Source of the DNA: Bryopsis sp. KO-2023
Taxonomy: Eukaryota; Chlorophyta; Ulvophyceae; Bryopsidales; Bryopsidaceae
Assembly: GCA_030272585.1 (NCBI GenBank)
Contig: BSYQ01000013.1
Coordinates: 1,550,001 to 1,614,000 of the forward strand
Direction of reading: 5' to 3'
DNA length: 64,000 nt
Part shown: piece after piece, positions 1 through 11,600 of the stretch
Position numbering within the stretch: the stretch's first letter is position 1
How the letters are laid out: each line of letters starts with the position of its first letter
The notes under the pieces: generated by a model
What the model was told of the DNA's origin: nothing
The model's database searches: none
The model's input: only the letters and a program-made list of their open reading frames with translations
Program-made: the position numbers and the translations under genes

Positions 1-2546
1 TGGTGTTTGGGCTGGTGGTGTAGGGTTCTGCTGCTGCTGACCCTGATTCTGGCCTTTCTTCTTTCTTCCACCACGCCAGACTCCTTTCTTTTTCTGATTG
101 GTTTGCCCTCCTTGGCCTTGTGTTCCAACTCCAAGGGCTTCCAATCGTTCGGCGGATATGATGGCAGCCTCGACATCTCGAGGTACCGTTGCAGCGACTA
201 ACTTCTGAACTTCACTCTTAAGTCCATCCACGAAGAGCAAATACTGGTGATCCTCTTCGAGGTCTGGAATCCTCAAGACTAACCGCTGAAACTCTTTAAC
301 GAACTGTTTCATGGTTCCAGTCTGCTTGAGTTTGTGGAGGTCACGCCACGCTTCATCTCGATCACTAGAGAATTCGAAAGCTGTAGCTAAGCCATCCATG
401 AAGTCCATCCAGTCACGGAAGGGTGGTCTTTCACCTCGGTGAATTTTCAACTCTTGCATCGTTAACCAATCCGAGGCAGCCCCATAAAGGTTAGTGGCCA
501 TAATCGATTGCCACTGTGCTTCATGCACTCCGCAGGTTCTCAAGTACCGCGTCATGAGCACTTGCCATTTACGGGCTTTTGGTTCTCCACTTCCGTTAAA
601 TGCGCGAGGCATTTGCAACTTGACGGTGCTAGGCAACCACTGTCCTTGCCTAGGAGGTCCTGGCCCTGCTGGTCCAGCGCCACCTCCACCTCCACCTCCA
701 TCAGGAGGTCCACCGGGAGGTCCACCGCCTCCACCATCTCCACCGCCGCCACCACCTCCTCCGCCATCAGGCGCACCTGGAATGCGGGAAGGTGGGCGGT
801 TTCGTCTGTCGCGGTAATCATCACCGCCATCATCATCTGGGTCGTCATCACCAGGGTCTCCAAAGTTACCTCGCATGCGAGGAACTCGACTGGGTCCACC
901 AGTAGACTCATATGAACCAAGTGCAGCAAAGGGATTATTTTCTACCCTTGCTCCCAAAGCACTTAACCCAAGTCCCAATCTTCCAGTACGTGTGGGGATC
1001 TGCATGGGTTCTTTTCCTTTCTCTTCTCTGACCTGTGCCTTAGCACGCTCAAGGTCAATTTGATATAACACTTCTGCTGAGGAGAGAACTCTTGGGTTAG
1101 TTCGTGTGGGTCTACGTGATCCATCGGCAGAGTCGGGTTCTGAGATGCGTACTCCAGGCTGAGCTCTTGTACTTGGAGGTATCAATTGAGGGAATGTGAA
1201 ATCAGCGTCTGGTGCGCTGTCCACTGCAGTGCATGGTGGTGCTTCTGCAGCAACAATTTCACCCTCCTCGACCTGTACTGCTGGAGGAGCCGGTATTGTT
1301 GAGGTTCCTGCCCCAACCATTCCTACCGCGAAGCTCTGATCTAGTGGCGGCCATGATGCAGCCAACTGCTTTACTGATTTCTTCGGCAGCGGCATCCCAA
1401 AGGCTGAGTCCTCAGGCTCAGGGGAAGTTGATTCTTCACGCTCTGGTGATACTGCACGAGCATCACTTCCACTTTGGGCACTCTGACTTCCGCCACTCAC
1501 ATCCTCCATGCTTCGTTCCAGGCCAGATAATCTTAAGGCAACCACATCAGCTGCATCTTGCTGCTGATCCCAGGTTTTGGATGCCTTTTTCTCCAAAGCA
1601 ATCAAATCTTTTTGAATTGCTACTCTTGAGCTCTGCAAACGCTTCACCTCAGCACCTTGTTTGTGCAAGGACTCCCGAAACAATTCTAGAGTCCGTTCGA
1701 CTTTTTCGTTGGAATCCGCAACAGTTCCTAATAAGCCTTCAATTCTCCGCCCTTGAACAAGGGATAACTCGGAGAGTTGTTTTAACTGAAGTGCTGATGC
1801 TTCAGTTGCTTCTTTTAGGTCAGCAAAACGAGAGTCCGCTAGAATGTCTGCGGCATCCATTCTCCTCGTTATTGCATCCACAGAAGCTTTGATCTCGGCT
1901 CTTTCTTTCCTATGGTCGATATCTTGGCGTAATAGCCTCTGCTCGTATCGACTATGTTGAGCCGCTACTGAATCCAGCTTCTGCTGTTGCGACACCACCG
2001 CATGCTGTGTGGCCTCAACCTGTTGCGCATGCTGGTGCTGTGTTTCCAGCGCCTGCCCGATCACCTCTGATGCGCCAGCCAGTTGGTTCGACACAGAGGC
2101 CTCAGTATGGGCTAGCCTCTGCCCCAGTGTCTGGTCAACTTGCTGCAGGTGACCCCTTAGCCCGTGGGCTAAATCGTCCACACGGTCATGGACCGCATCC
2201 ACATCCTCTCTTAAGGCTTCCGCATCAGCTCCCATGTCTATGTCGACAGCTGCTTGCTGGACATTGTGGATGTTCTGGACGTTTATTTGTTGATACACAA
2301 CATTGGGTGCGTCAGGCAATTCCTCATCGAACTCAGGTTCAATCCCTGGCTCTTCAACTTGAGGCTCGCGCACTGCCAATGCGTGTTCACGGTCAGCCAT
2401 GGTCTCTCAGCCACTATTTGGGAGTACTCAACAACCACGGTTGGAGTTTCTCTCTACCAAACAAACAAACAAAAACGTTTGTTGCGCCACGTTCACAAGT
2501 TTCGATCTCAAGAACTTAAAGTTCTTGCCTAGCTCCGAAACCAATT
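1..2546 (-). mobile_element. 5' part of a Ty3-like LTR retroelement, gag region, cut by the window start
   Basis: A minus-strand reading frame begins with ATG at 2400 and stays open to base 1, about 800 codons. Its first third is acidic and likely coiled coil. A Gly/Pro-rich stretch follows (about 660-790). After that comes a helical block typical of retrotransposon Gag (about 130-600; ARKWQVLMTRYL, TMKQFVKEFQRLVLRIPDLE). Upstream at 2532-2543 is a primer-binding-site-like sequence, and an LTR should start at 2546. The Pol part lies outside the window. No break is visible in the part shown. Age cannot be judged because only one end is present. Gag assignment is by family resemblance; the LTR outer end is not resolved. 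Confidence 0.75.
2532..2543 (-). other. primer binding site of the gag element
   Basis: On the minus strand this reads TGGTTTCGGAGC and lies two bases inside the predicted LTR end (TATCA, at 2546-2550 on the plus strand). The same 12-mer, with the same two-base spacing, follows the 5' LTR of the complete element at 57212. This supports a shared tRNA primer whose 3' end would read GCTCCGAAACCA. Confidence 0.75.
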
Positions 2547-2850
2547 GATAGTGAAGCTTGTGGGTGACGCAATAGTGGTCGGCTGTGTTGGTTGGATTCG
2601 TGATAACTTGCTGGTTAACGCAAGTATACTTGTGGGGTTTGTTGGTTTAGACAACTCTCTAGCTAGCGCGGTTGTGAACGCTACTAGAGCACTTGGGTTG
2701 GGAAGTGATTGCGTCAGGCAAACACTTAACACACACACACACAAACACACACACAAGCGGGAACACACCAATCCCACGAATCCCGAGTTCTTACAAAATA
2801 AAGTGAACGTCAAAACAACGAGTGGGCCTCTTAAGTACCCCTAAGTGTAG
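2546..2850 (-). repeat. probable 5' LTR, outer boundary unresolved
   Basis: Directly outside the primer binding site is AT-poor, gene-free sequence with a (CA)n tract at about 2730-2755. No second copy is in the window, so the outer LTR end and the target duplication cannot be placed. It may reach about 3000. Confidence 0.4.
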
Positions 2851-3170
2851 TATGCTGACGCATGCCCCAAACTCTGGGTCTAATCTGTCTTACTCGCGAA
2901 CCCACATGCGTCAGCCACCCTCGGCTCTATCCCAAACTACCTCGTATAGCGCTAAAAGACTAACATCAACCCAGAAGAAGAAACGAATGTGGAACATTTT
3001 CGGACTCAAGTGACCTGAGTTTAAACCCCACTCCTCCCACTTAACGACCCACAGTACCCATGGAAAAATCCCAGCTCCATGCAGACGTCAAATCCGGTCG
3101 TCACATCATCCGACGTCGTCAGACATGCGCATTACGACACGTGACTAAGGTTTTCAAAATTTTTCTGGTC

Positions 3171-3351
3171 GCCGTAATCGGGTAAGCGAAGGCTTCTGGA
3201 AGAACGCTCGCGTTCGACCGTGTTAACGAGCGTACTGCCCAGCGTGCAGCGACACGTTGGCGTCAGCGGGAAGGGAACTTCTTGTGTTCGCTATAATCGG
3301 GTAAGCGAACGCTTCTGGAAGAATCGCCTTCGACCATCTTGACGAGCGTAC
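3171..3351. repeat. two direct repeat units, about 63 bp each, 119 bp apart
   Basis: Unit 1 (3171-3235) and unit 2 (3290-3351) share TAATCGGGTAAGCGAA, CTTCTGGAAGAA and ACGAGCGTAC in the same order. Each unit contains a short imperfect palindrome rich in CG. No coding sense is apparent. It may be part of a promoter or a decayed repeat. Confidence 0.6.
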
Positions 3352-3399
3352 GAGCGGTCGGCGGCAAGGTACACAGTTCGAGGTGCCCTCGTCTGAAAG

Positions 3400-5270
3400 T
3401 GCACTTCGTGTGACATGTGGTTTTATGGTGCTTCCAGGGGAGGTCACAGTCGGAAGGGAATCACTCGTCGAGAGCTTTATGGTGAGTAAAAGAGTTCAGA
3501 ACCTGTGGCAGTGGAAAAGGCCCCACTGGTGCTGTTAAAGGAGAATGTGGAGACTTATGAAATTTGCAACTGGTTCCCCCAGATTGATCACCTTCAAACC
3601 CCCTTGTTCATAGCATCAGCGAGCAGCAAACGTTCTTCTCCGTGGACGACGAAATGGTGAAGACGTTTTTCTGAGGGAAATACGAAATTACAAGGGGGAA
3701 GGGGTGGCATCGGAGAGTGCACGGAGACTAGCGAACGAGGTCAACACACTACGGACGTTGCAGGGATGTCCACAGGCTGTAAGTCACTCGAAATAAAAAA
3801 ATATATATAAATAGACCTGGTCAGCTTTGCCTCCATGTGTCTATGTTGCAACAGTTGAACTGGAAGGTTCAGTCTGTTCTGTTTTTTGCATTACAGACAC
3901 CCAAAAACAAAGAGAGGAGAGAGAAGTCCACCCCTTGAGGTTCCACCCCCCCCCCCCCCCCCCCTGAAACTGATTCTGATGCGACGATGATCTCCGAAAT
4001 GTACGAAGACTCTGTTTTGAATATCCAGATTTACCAACCTCTCGAAAAAAAAAACAAAAAAGCCTTGGATAGCTGGGATAAGCCCAAATTCTCGTCCCCA
4101 AAAAGTTAATTTCCCTCCCCAACCCCCCCCCCTTCCCCTTAAAGAAGGGCATAGGAATATCCATTCTTTGTGTATCATGAATTTCTGGCAATTTATCTCG
4201 CAGGCTTAGCAAGGAGGACAACAAAGATTTTTCCAGTGCAAAACACCAAATCTGTATAATCTGTGGAGGCACGATATTCAGGAGGAAGTCAGGTGTGGGA
4301 AATTGAATGAGCAACATCTCTGCCATGGGGCCGACATGGACAGTCCCCAGTGTGTTGAAATACGTGGACAGTGTGTTAACAAACATAAAAAAATGCCCTG
4401 CAGTGTTACATGGAATTATGCTGTGGGTGCATCAGCAAAATGCATTTCATGTAGCAGGAACCTTTTTTTGCAGTAGTGGAAATAGGCCAAAAAAAGGGAA
4501 AATGATGAGGTGGCTTTTAGTTATCTTTAAATGATTGATTTATTCCAACCGTTGGACGCAAAAAATGTACATAATTTGCATGATACAGTACACACCAAAT
4601 CCTAGTTCTTGTTGATTGGGCAGGAACTAACCCCAGCAGAAAAAGGAAGGTGCAGGTGTGTTAGAATGGGCAGCCTGCCCACCCCATGAAAAAAAGGTAA
4701 CAGCAATTGCAAAGGGAAGCTGGATAGGGTGATTTCCGCCCCCCCTTTTTTCCACTATGGTGCAACATGCTTGTTTTGTTTCTGGTATCATACTTGCGCA
4801 TTGTTTTCTTAAAAAACGTTTTTAGTACTTGGTTTTGATTCAGGAGACAGACTTTGTCAAGACTTTTCCAACCTCAGTGAACCTGGATTCATATGCATAT
4901 GACAACATATGTTGCAGTTATTATGAACATTTGAACAATTACACCTAATGTGCTTTATTCTGCTTGGCTGAAAAAACAATTAAAAAATGGTTAAAGGTAG
5001 AAAAATGGTCAGATGGGTATTTATATGTTCAACGAGCTCTGTATTATTGAAATACAAGCGCAGGGTTGGAATGGCAGGATCAGAGTTCATGGTTTTGGGC
5101 TATTTTTTTTGTTTCTATTTCTGTTTTGTAATAAGTGGGGATGGACAAGTGTTCAATCATAGAATGGGGTGTACATTTCAAAAGGGGTTTTGTCATGTTG
5201 TTTTATTGTAACAACCATTTTGTCACCATGAATCTGCACATATGTGTTTCTACAATCACCCAGCATATAC
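3400..5270. other. gene-poor stretch
   Basis: No convincing exon, RNA gene or element was found. It contains a 19-base poly(C) tract at 3946-3964, many A/T runs and short low-complexity ORFs. A start codon for an ORF that runs into the minisatellite lies near 5141, but that ORF is judged non-coding. Confidence 0.5.
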
Positions 5271-5276
5271 ACAGTG

Positions 5277-6262
5277 GAACCCCGCACAGGAACGAAAAAC
5301 GCCGTACAGTCACCCCGCACACACTTAGAAAGAGCCCGCACAAGGCTGTAACAATCACCCCGCACACACACAGAAGAAGCCCGCACAGTCACCCAGCACA
5401 GTCACAAAAGAAGCCCGCACAAGGCTGTGACAATCACCCCGCACACACAGAAAAGAAGCCCGCGCAGTCACCCCGCACAGTCACCCCGCACACACAGAAA
5501 GTAAGCCCGCACAGTCACCCCGCACACACAAAAAAGAAGCCCGCACAGTCACCCCGCACGGTCACAAAAGAAGCCCGCACACACACAAAAGAAACCCGCA
5601 CAGGCACCCCGCACACACACAGATGGAGCCCGCACAAGGCTGTGACAACCACCCCGCACACACACAGAAGGAGCCCGCACAAGGCTGTGACATTCACCCC
5701 GCACACACAGAAAATAAGCCCGCACATTCACCCCGCACACACAGAAAATAAGCCCGCACATTCACCCCGCACACACAGAAAAGGAGCCTGCACAGTCACC
5801 CCGCACAGAGGCCCCGCACAGTTGTGCGGGGGCTTGTACCTCGTGTGCGGGGTGGTTCATGGTCCGCACAGAACCTTGAACACCCATGCACAGGGCAAAC
5901 AACACCCCGCACGGCTCTGTGCCCCGGTTTGGCCCCGTATTGTGCGGGGTCCCGATTTAACCCCGCACAGGTTGGTGCCCCGCACACGGAGCCTGACGTC
6001 TTCCATGTCCACCCCGCACGGCACCCCCGTACAGAGAATAGGCTGCCCCGCACACTGTACGGGGCTATGGTCCATCTGTACGGGGTCCCACAACGGGAAA
6101 GACGTCAGGCTCTGTGTGCGGGGTGCCAATCTGTGCGGGGTTAAATCGGGACCCCGCACAATACGGGGCCAAACCGGGGCACAGAGCCGTGCGGGGTGTT
6201 GTTTGCCCTGTGCATGGGTGTTCAAGGTTCTGTGCGGGGTCTGCAAAACACCCCGCACAGAC
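5277..6262. repeat. CCCCGCAC minisatellite array
   Basis: Dozens of copies of CCCCGCACA or CCCGCACA are separated by short spacers such as CACACAGAAAAGAAG, with irregular unit length of about 15-40 bp. From 5277 to about 5828 nearly all copies face one way. From there to 6262 both orientations occur because of the embedded foldback. All frames read through much of the array as repeats of HPAHT, KKPAQ and similar words, which is the expected by-product of stop-free repeats. The array may lie in an intron or upstream region of the next gene: just beyond it is a splice-acceptor-like CCCATAG at 6271-6277. Confidence 0.85.
5864..6237. repeat. foldback: 139-bp inverted arms, 96-bp spacer
   Basis: The left arm (5864-6002) and right arm (6099-6237) are near-perfect reverse complements, beginning CCGCACAGAACC and ending GACGTCTT in the left arm. 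The spacer (6003-6098) contains more CCCCGTAC/GTACGGGG palindromes. Transcribed or single-stranded, it would form a very long GC-rich hairpin. No transposase or target duplication is visible. It may have arisen by inverted duplication inside the array. Confidence 0.85.
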
Positions 6263-6627
6263 CGCGATTTCCCATAGTGGAGACGCATCCAGGGATTGGA
6301 GCGTGTATGTGAAAGACCTACAGAAGCTTGTTCGAGAACAAGCTTCGGAAAGATCAGCTCTGCAAAAGGTACCTTTTTTTGGTGTGTCAAAAAAATATTC
6401 ACCTTCTTTTTTTGATTTAATCCATTATTATTCACTTGAGTTTGTTGGACTGGCGGAAATTTCCCAGCCAGTCCAAGTGGCTGATGTTATGGAGCCATTG
6501 TTGAAATCAATGGCTGAAGGATAATATCTTAATTGCACAGCTGTGTACAACTTTCAAAAACCAAATGACTGATATTCAAAGTGAGATAGATTTTCATGGA
6601 TCAAACGCAAGAAACATAGAATGTAAC

Positions 6628-7019
6628 ATGATTTCCCGTTCCCAACCAACAGGTGATGGTGAATGAATTCGGGCAAAGCTGCGGTTTTGGATGTGTGTGT
6701 TTTTTTCAAGATGTCCAGGCTGGAGCCCAACTGGCTGCAGAACCAAATTTAATTTTTGTCAAGGTGATGGTCAAGCCAGCTTACAGCCGGATTTACTGCT
6801 TGCCAGAAAGAACAACGGGGATGATAATGGAAACCAATGCCGATTATTGGCGTCGAAAAAAAAGCATTGTGAAAAAGGTTTTTTTTTTTTTTTTTTTTGT
6901 TGTTGGGAGGCTTGCATGGATGGTGGCACTGTTTTTTTGGTAAAATTTGTACATTACATTTTGTATATATTTTTGTAGATTCCTTCCAGGTGCTTGGAGA
7001 TTGTGGGATTCTGGATTAA
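6628..7019 (+). CDS. small three-exon gene, unknown function
   Basis: I do not recognise this protein. Exon 1 (6628-6652) starts ATGATTTCCCG and ends in phase 1 before GTGATG. Exon 2 (6711-6877) follows TTTTTTCAAG and ends AAAAAG before GT. Exon 3 (6990-7019) follows TTCCTTCCAG and ends in TAA. Phases agree through all joins, giving about 73 residues. The central part reads VMVKPAYSRIYCLPERTTGM and then a basic YWRRKKSIVKK. Size and basic character would suit a small organellar ribosomal or assembly factor, but that is a guess. A poly(T) run sits just after exon 2. Confidence 0.5.
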
Positions 7020-7688
7020 AATTCGTTGTTGCTGAACGATGAGGGGCTCATCTTTTTCTGATTCTTAAAAAAGTGTTTTAGATTTCTGTGGAGGGGGAAA
7101 AAGAAGACAAGGGAGGTTTTTCCCACATCTATACGTTTCGTGCGTCGGAAAACATTCTGCCCAAAAAGCTCCGTCGGGTCTCAGCGACTGCCTCTTATGA
7201 AAAAGCCGAGGCAAGTGGATAGGTTTGCTACCAAGCAGCAAACGTAACAAACAAACAACACCGGTCTTTCCCGAACAAACACACAAACAAACACACAAAC
7301 AAACAAACAAAAGAACGAACAAAAACTTTGGCAGCCGTCCCACCCGCTGGCTTCCCCCCTCGCCACTGTTTCTCTTTCGAGGGTCCCGCTCTCCGCCCCC
7401 CTGTTACCGTCGTCGATGATGGCCCGGCCAATCGGGGACACGGAACAAGGGTGCTTCACTGAGCTATCCTGACAATGGTTGTTGACTGTGTCCGTATTAA
7501 TCTTTTTTGCGTTTCGTTGTTTGAGACGTTTTTTTTCCAGAAACAAGTGACTGTATTTTGACTCCACTTTCTGTGGATGAGCCACATCAGTCCGCAGAAC
7601 CGTGATCCGCTCATCCACAGAAAACACAAGCCGTTCGAATCAACGACACGAATCCGCCGACAAAACGATATACTCTGGGGACGTCGGC

Positions 7689-9073
7689 ATGCTTCGGGCA
7701 GCCGCGCTGCAGTTCGATGGCATTACCTTGTTCAAAAACAAGGTGGCAGCTTTTACTTTTTGAACTTGAGTATTGGGAGGGATTATTTCTGGGTTTTTTT
7801 TTTTCCCTGGTTTACAGCCACTTGGATTGAAAAAGTCAAGAGAAGTCGATTTCCTGGAGAAACTGCGGTCGGCTGTTGGTCGAATTCATCCAGAATTTAA
7901 AAAGAAGGGATGCAAGTGTTGGATTGGGCCAGTATTGAGGTGACGATTGGTGTCTTTTTTTGTCTTCTCATTTTCTGTTGTTTTTCTTCTTGTGTGGATT
8001 TCGTGGATTTCGTGGAGATGTTGTTTGTATGTTTACAGCACCATAAAGAAAAGAGAGTCCAGATATACAATGGATGCAATATCTGATTTATATATGCAAC
8101 GGGCCTGCAACATCTACGTCTTTCTTTTTAATTTTGGTGCCATGTTTTTTTCCTTCCCGGATATGTTTAATAATTATGATGATGTTAAAAACACAGGAGC
8201 GATCTGTTGACCATCAAAACAGACGTGAAATTGGCCGAAGCTTATCGACCGAGAAAGCAACCTTGGTGGGAGGACTACAGAGGCAGAGCTGCCCAAGACG
8301 AATGCTTGAACAGACTTCCCAGAAGGTTCGAGGCTATACAGCTTTCCAGAAGGTTGGACCGAACCTATAGATTTGATTCTGACAAAAAAAAAAAAAAAAA
8401 AAAATGGGATGTGAAAATGGTTGTGATATGAGAAAATGTGGTGTTTGTTTTATATTTTTTTTCCTGGTTTTATAGAGGGGGGCTGGTGGAAGTCGAAGGA
8501 AGCCGGTGCTGGCGATGAGGCTCCAGGTATGGATCCAGATCCATTTTTTTTATTTTTTTTTCAACCTTCTGAACATATGTGTATATGGAAGTTTCACGGT
8601 TGCGCTTTTGAAATTATCAAGCAGTCGGGTTTTCTTTTTGCCTGCTCCAAGATGTTCACGATTCGGCGCATGTAGCTTTCGTCGAGAGTTGCATTGGAGT
8701 GGGTCTGTCAGACCCACCTCTTTTTCCTATTAGTGCTTCTCCCTTTAATTCTTCATTTTTCATATTATCCCCCCCCCCCAAGAAATAAAAAACAACAAGA
8801 ATAAGTATTATTAACAATAAACCAAGGTGTACCTGAAGATTCAGCCGATCCCTCAACATGCATGCAGATTCATGTAGTGATTTTTCGACACATAGGTGTT
8901 GAAAGAGGGGTGTCGATCTTGGTCGGTTCTGGCGGAAGCGGTACTGATGGTCGATGCTGCAGTGAACTTTGACAAATTCGAAGCCGATAAGAACAGCACC
9001 TGGCTGGGAGCCTCCATCCCCAACAAAGCAACCCTAAATAGGATGTTTCTGGATCACCTGGTTCTACAGAGGT
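7689..9073 (+). CDS. multi-exon gene, unknown, possibly mitochondrial
   Basis: Unrecognised. Exon 1 (7689-7742) encodes MLRAAALQFDGITLFKNK, a leader-like start. Exon 2 (7818-7939) joins in phase and encodes REVDFLEKLRSAVGRIHPEF and a GCKCW motif. Exon 3 starts at 8197 and is rich in Arg and Trp (KQPWWEDYRGRAAQDE). The later pieces, 8480-8530 and 8900-9073 (ending FLDHLVLQR and TGA), agree in phase with each other, but the donor joining exon 3 to them is not clear. The gene could instead end in a poly-Lys tail near 8431, leaving the last pieces to another transcript. The leader plus the basic body suggests a mitochondrial protein. Confidence 0.45.
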
Positions 9074-9162
9074 GAGTCAAGCTGGCAGTTCACTCCCATC
9101 CCTATGAAAACACCCTTGGGACACAAAAAAAATGAGATCCATTGCTCTGAATCCCTGCTGCC

Positions 9163-11221
9163 ATGTCCTGTGCAGGTCTGGGGTTGGCTTGCGTGGGGGG
9201 GGGCGATCAGAAACGGTCGAAACTCTGCTGGAGAACGGTGAGTGAGGTGCTGATTAATCAAGCAAAGTTTGGCAGCCACAGACTACTGATCCTATCTCGG
9301 CCCCATGGCATCGAGGCAGAGCGCAGCCATAAACGGCAGCCTTACTGGACTATATCACAAGCTTACAGGATATGTGTGGTATCGATACAAGGACAAGCAC
9401 CGGGAGCAGCACTCGCAAGACCAAGATCGGGAGGCATTATTCGCTGCATTGGGTCAGATAGCTGTCCGTGGGCTTGAGTGTGGTGAAGTGCTGCTCAGCC
9501 AGGGGTGGGTACATGATGTGTTGGCAGGGGGAGAGGATCGTGTCCGGGAAATGCTGAAAGATGTCGGTTTCCTGCTGTTGCAGGACCTGGGGAAGCAGTA
9601 TCAGTTTCCACACCTGACGTTTCAGGAGTATTTTTCTGGGCGCTTGTTGGCCAAGCAGCTCATGTCCAGGAAACCCAGGGAGCGGGGAAAAGCGGGGAAA
9701 GGCGGAGAAAATGTTTTTGAAGCATCAGTATGAGAATCATTTCAGAGAGACATTCTTTTTTATGGCTGAGGAAGTGGGCACAAGGCAAGGGACTGGGGAG
9801 ATCAAGCAACTCTTGAGACTGGCCGAAGCAGATCCCCAAGAAATTGTAGGAGTGCAGCATGTACTGTTGCGAGTGGGGCTGTTGCATCAGTGGCTGTATG
9901 CAGCGGGTAAAGACTGGGAAGAGGAGTTTCTTGACCTCGATTGTGAGTTTCAAGTGACAAGCTCCATTAAGGGATGGATCCAAGCAGGGATAGAGTGGGT
10001 ACGGCGGGAAAGGGACTGGTACCAGCGAGATATTCTTGACCTGTTAGCGCTGCTCACTACTGGACTGCGGGGATCAGGAGATGTAGCTGCCAGTACATCC
10101 CTGTTAGGGCCCCTGCTCGATGCTTACAAGGATTCGAACATGGGGGTTCGTTGTGCTGCTTTGCATGCCCTAGGGAGGGTGGTGGAGGTTGCCCCAGGAA
10201 AAGCTCCACTCATTCTAGAGGCCATGCTTAGTGCTTGCAAGGATTCAGAATTTGAGGTTCGTAATGTTGCTGTCCATACCCTAATGAAGGTGGTCGAGGC
10301 TGTGCCAGGAGAGGTGCCAGCCTTGTTAAGGTCCTTGCTGAAAGCTTGTGAGGATTCAGATCAGCAGGTACTTGAAGCTGTTCTCGAGGCCCTGGGGAAG
10401 GTGGTGGAGGTTGTGCCAGGAGAGGTTCCAACCCTGCTAGAGCCCCTACTCAGTGCCTGCAAGGGTGGAGATCGTGGGGTTCGTCTTGTTGCTGTCAAAG
10501 CCCTAGGAAAAATGGTGGAGACTGCACCAGAACAGGACCCGGCCCTGCTGCTAAAGGCTCTACTTGCTTCCCAGATGGATTTCAATCGGGAGGTTCGTCT
10601 TGTCTCTGTCAAATCTCTAGGGAAGCTGGTGGAGGCTATGGTAGGAGAGGATACAATGCTGAAGCCCATTCTCAATGCCTGCAAGATTCAGAATGGGAGG
10701 TTCGTCTTGTAGCTGTCAAAGCTGTGGGAAATATCTTGGAGGCTGTGCCAGGACAGGGCCCGGCCCTACTGGAGGCCATCCTCAGTGCCCGCAACAATTC
10801 AAAAGGGGAGGTTTGTTGTGCTGGTGTCAAGATCTTAGGGAAGGTGGTGGTTTTTGTACCAGGAAAGGTGCCAGTCATCTTGGAGCCCCTGCTGAAAGCC
10901 TGGAAGGATTCAGATGAGCATGTCTATTTTGCTGCTCTTGAAGCCCTGGGAAAGGTGCACCACGTGGTGGAGGTTGTGCCAGAAGAGGCCCTAACCTTGC
11001 TAGATCCCCTGATCAGCACATGCAAGAATTCAGATCTGCAGATTCCTGATGGCGTCTTCGAGGCGCTAGGGAAGGTGGTTGAGGCTACACCAAGAAACGC
11101 CCCAACTCTGCTGGAGCCAATCCTCAGTGCCTGCAGAACATCAGATTTGTTGGGTCGCTATGTTGCCTTGAATGCCCCACGGAAGGTAGTGGAGGCGGCG
11201 GGAAAAGTCCACTTCCCCTAA
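9163..11221 (+). pseudogene. 5'-truncated NACHT-HEAT repeat gene, frame-broken
   Basis: The start preserves the tail of a NACHT NTPase domain: LLILSRPHGIE (the conserved SRP sensor region, near 9282-9315) and FPHLTFQEYFSGRLLAKQL (helical region, near 9605-9660). From about 10050 to 11200 run roughly ten HEAT-like repeats of about 38 residues, with VRxxAxxALGKVVEVxPG alternating with LLEPLLSACKDSD. The reading changes frame near 9300, near 9700 and near 10720. The P-loop half is missing upstream and no start is evident. Such proteins are STAND-type switch ATPases. Here the HEAT part is well kept but the whole is not open, so a recent pseudogene is the best reading; unseen small introns are the alternative. 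Confidence 0.7.
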
Positions 11222-11469
11222 CAACAGTAGTGTTATGATAAAGCCACAACATGCACGCACAAGAACCACCAGACAATTCTGGCTCCACTTCTTCTTAAGT
11301 AACACTTGCAATACAGTCGCACGCTTCCAGACATGAAGACATACCCTTCCTTTCATATGTTTTTTCTCTCTCGGGTTGGGTGAGAATCCAGGGTAAGAGA
11401 GAAACAAAGAAATTACCCGTTTGTTTCCTTAGAAAGCAAGCTTGCTGCCTTTAACATGTTACATATGTG

Positions 11470-11600
11470 ACTACCTGGTCGCACACCCCTGCGACCTAAT
11501 TTTCACGACTTTCTCCCCGGTCGCATATGGGTGGCTACCTGGTCGCACACCCCTGCGACCTAAAGCTTCTGCGACCTCAATATTTCGGTCGCACACACAC
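11470..11600. repeat. repeated GGTCGCA/TGCGACC hairpins
   Basis: The 20-base hairpin GGTCGCACACCCCTGCGACC occurs twice, at about 11477 and 11540, each inside the direct repeat CTACCTGGTCGCACACC. Half-sites TGCGACC and GGTCGCA occur nearby. The cluster directly adjoins the left end of the snRNA repeat and is absent from its inverted partner. Confidence 0.7.

Noticed and set aside
1212-2519. Plus-strand frames of 226 and 170 codons
   Set aside because: They lie opposite the long minus-strand gag frame and read as Pro/Leu/Ser-rich shadow sequence.
5135-6277. 380-codon open frame through the CCCCGCAC array
   Set aside because: Open frames occur on both strands and in several frames of the array because the unit lacks stops. 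The product is only a repeat of a few words and the frame ends at the array edge, so it is not treated as a gene.
6460-6523. Exon-like segment ending MEPLLKSMAEG and stop
   Set aside because: It follows a fair acceptor, but joining it to the preceding exon-like piece (6278-6368) gives no start and a short product; not supported as a gene.
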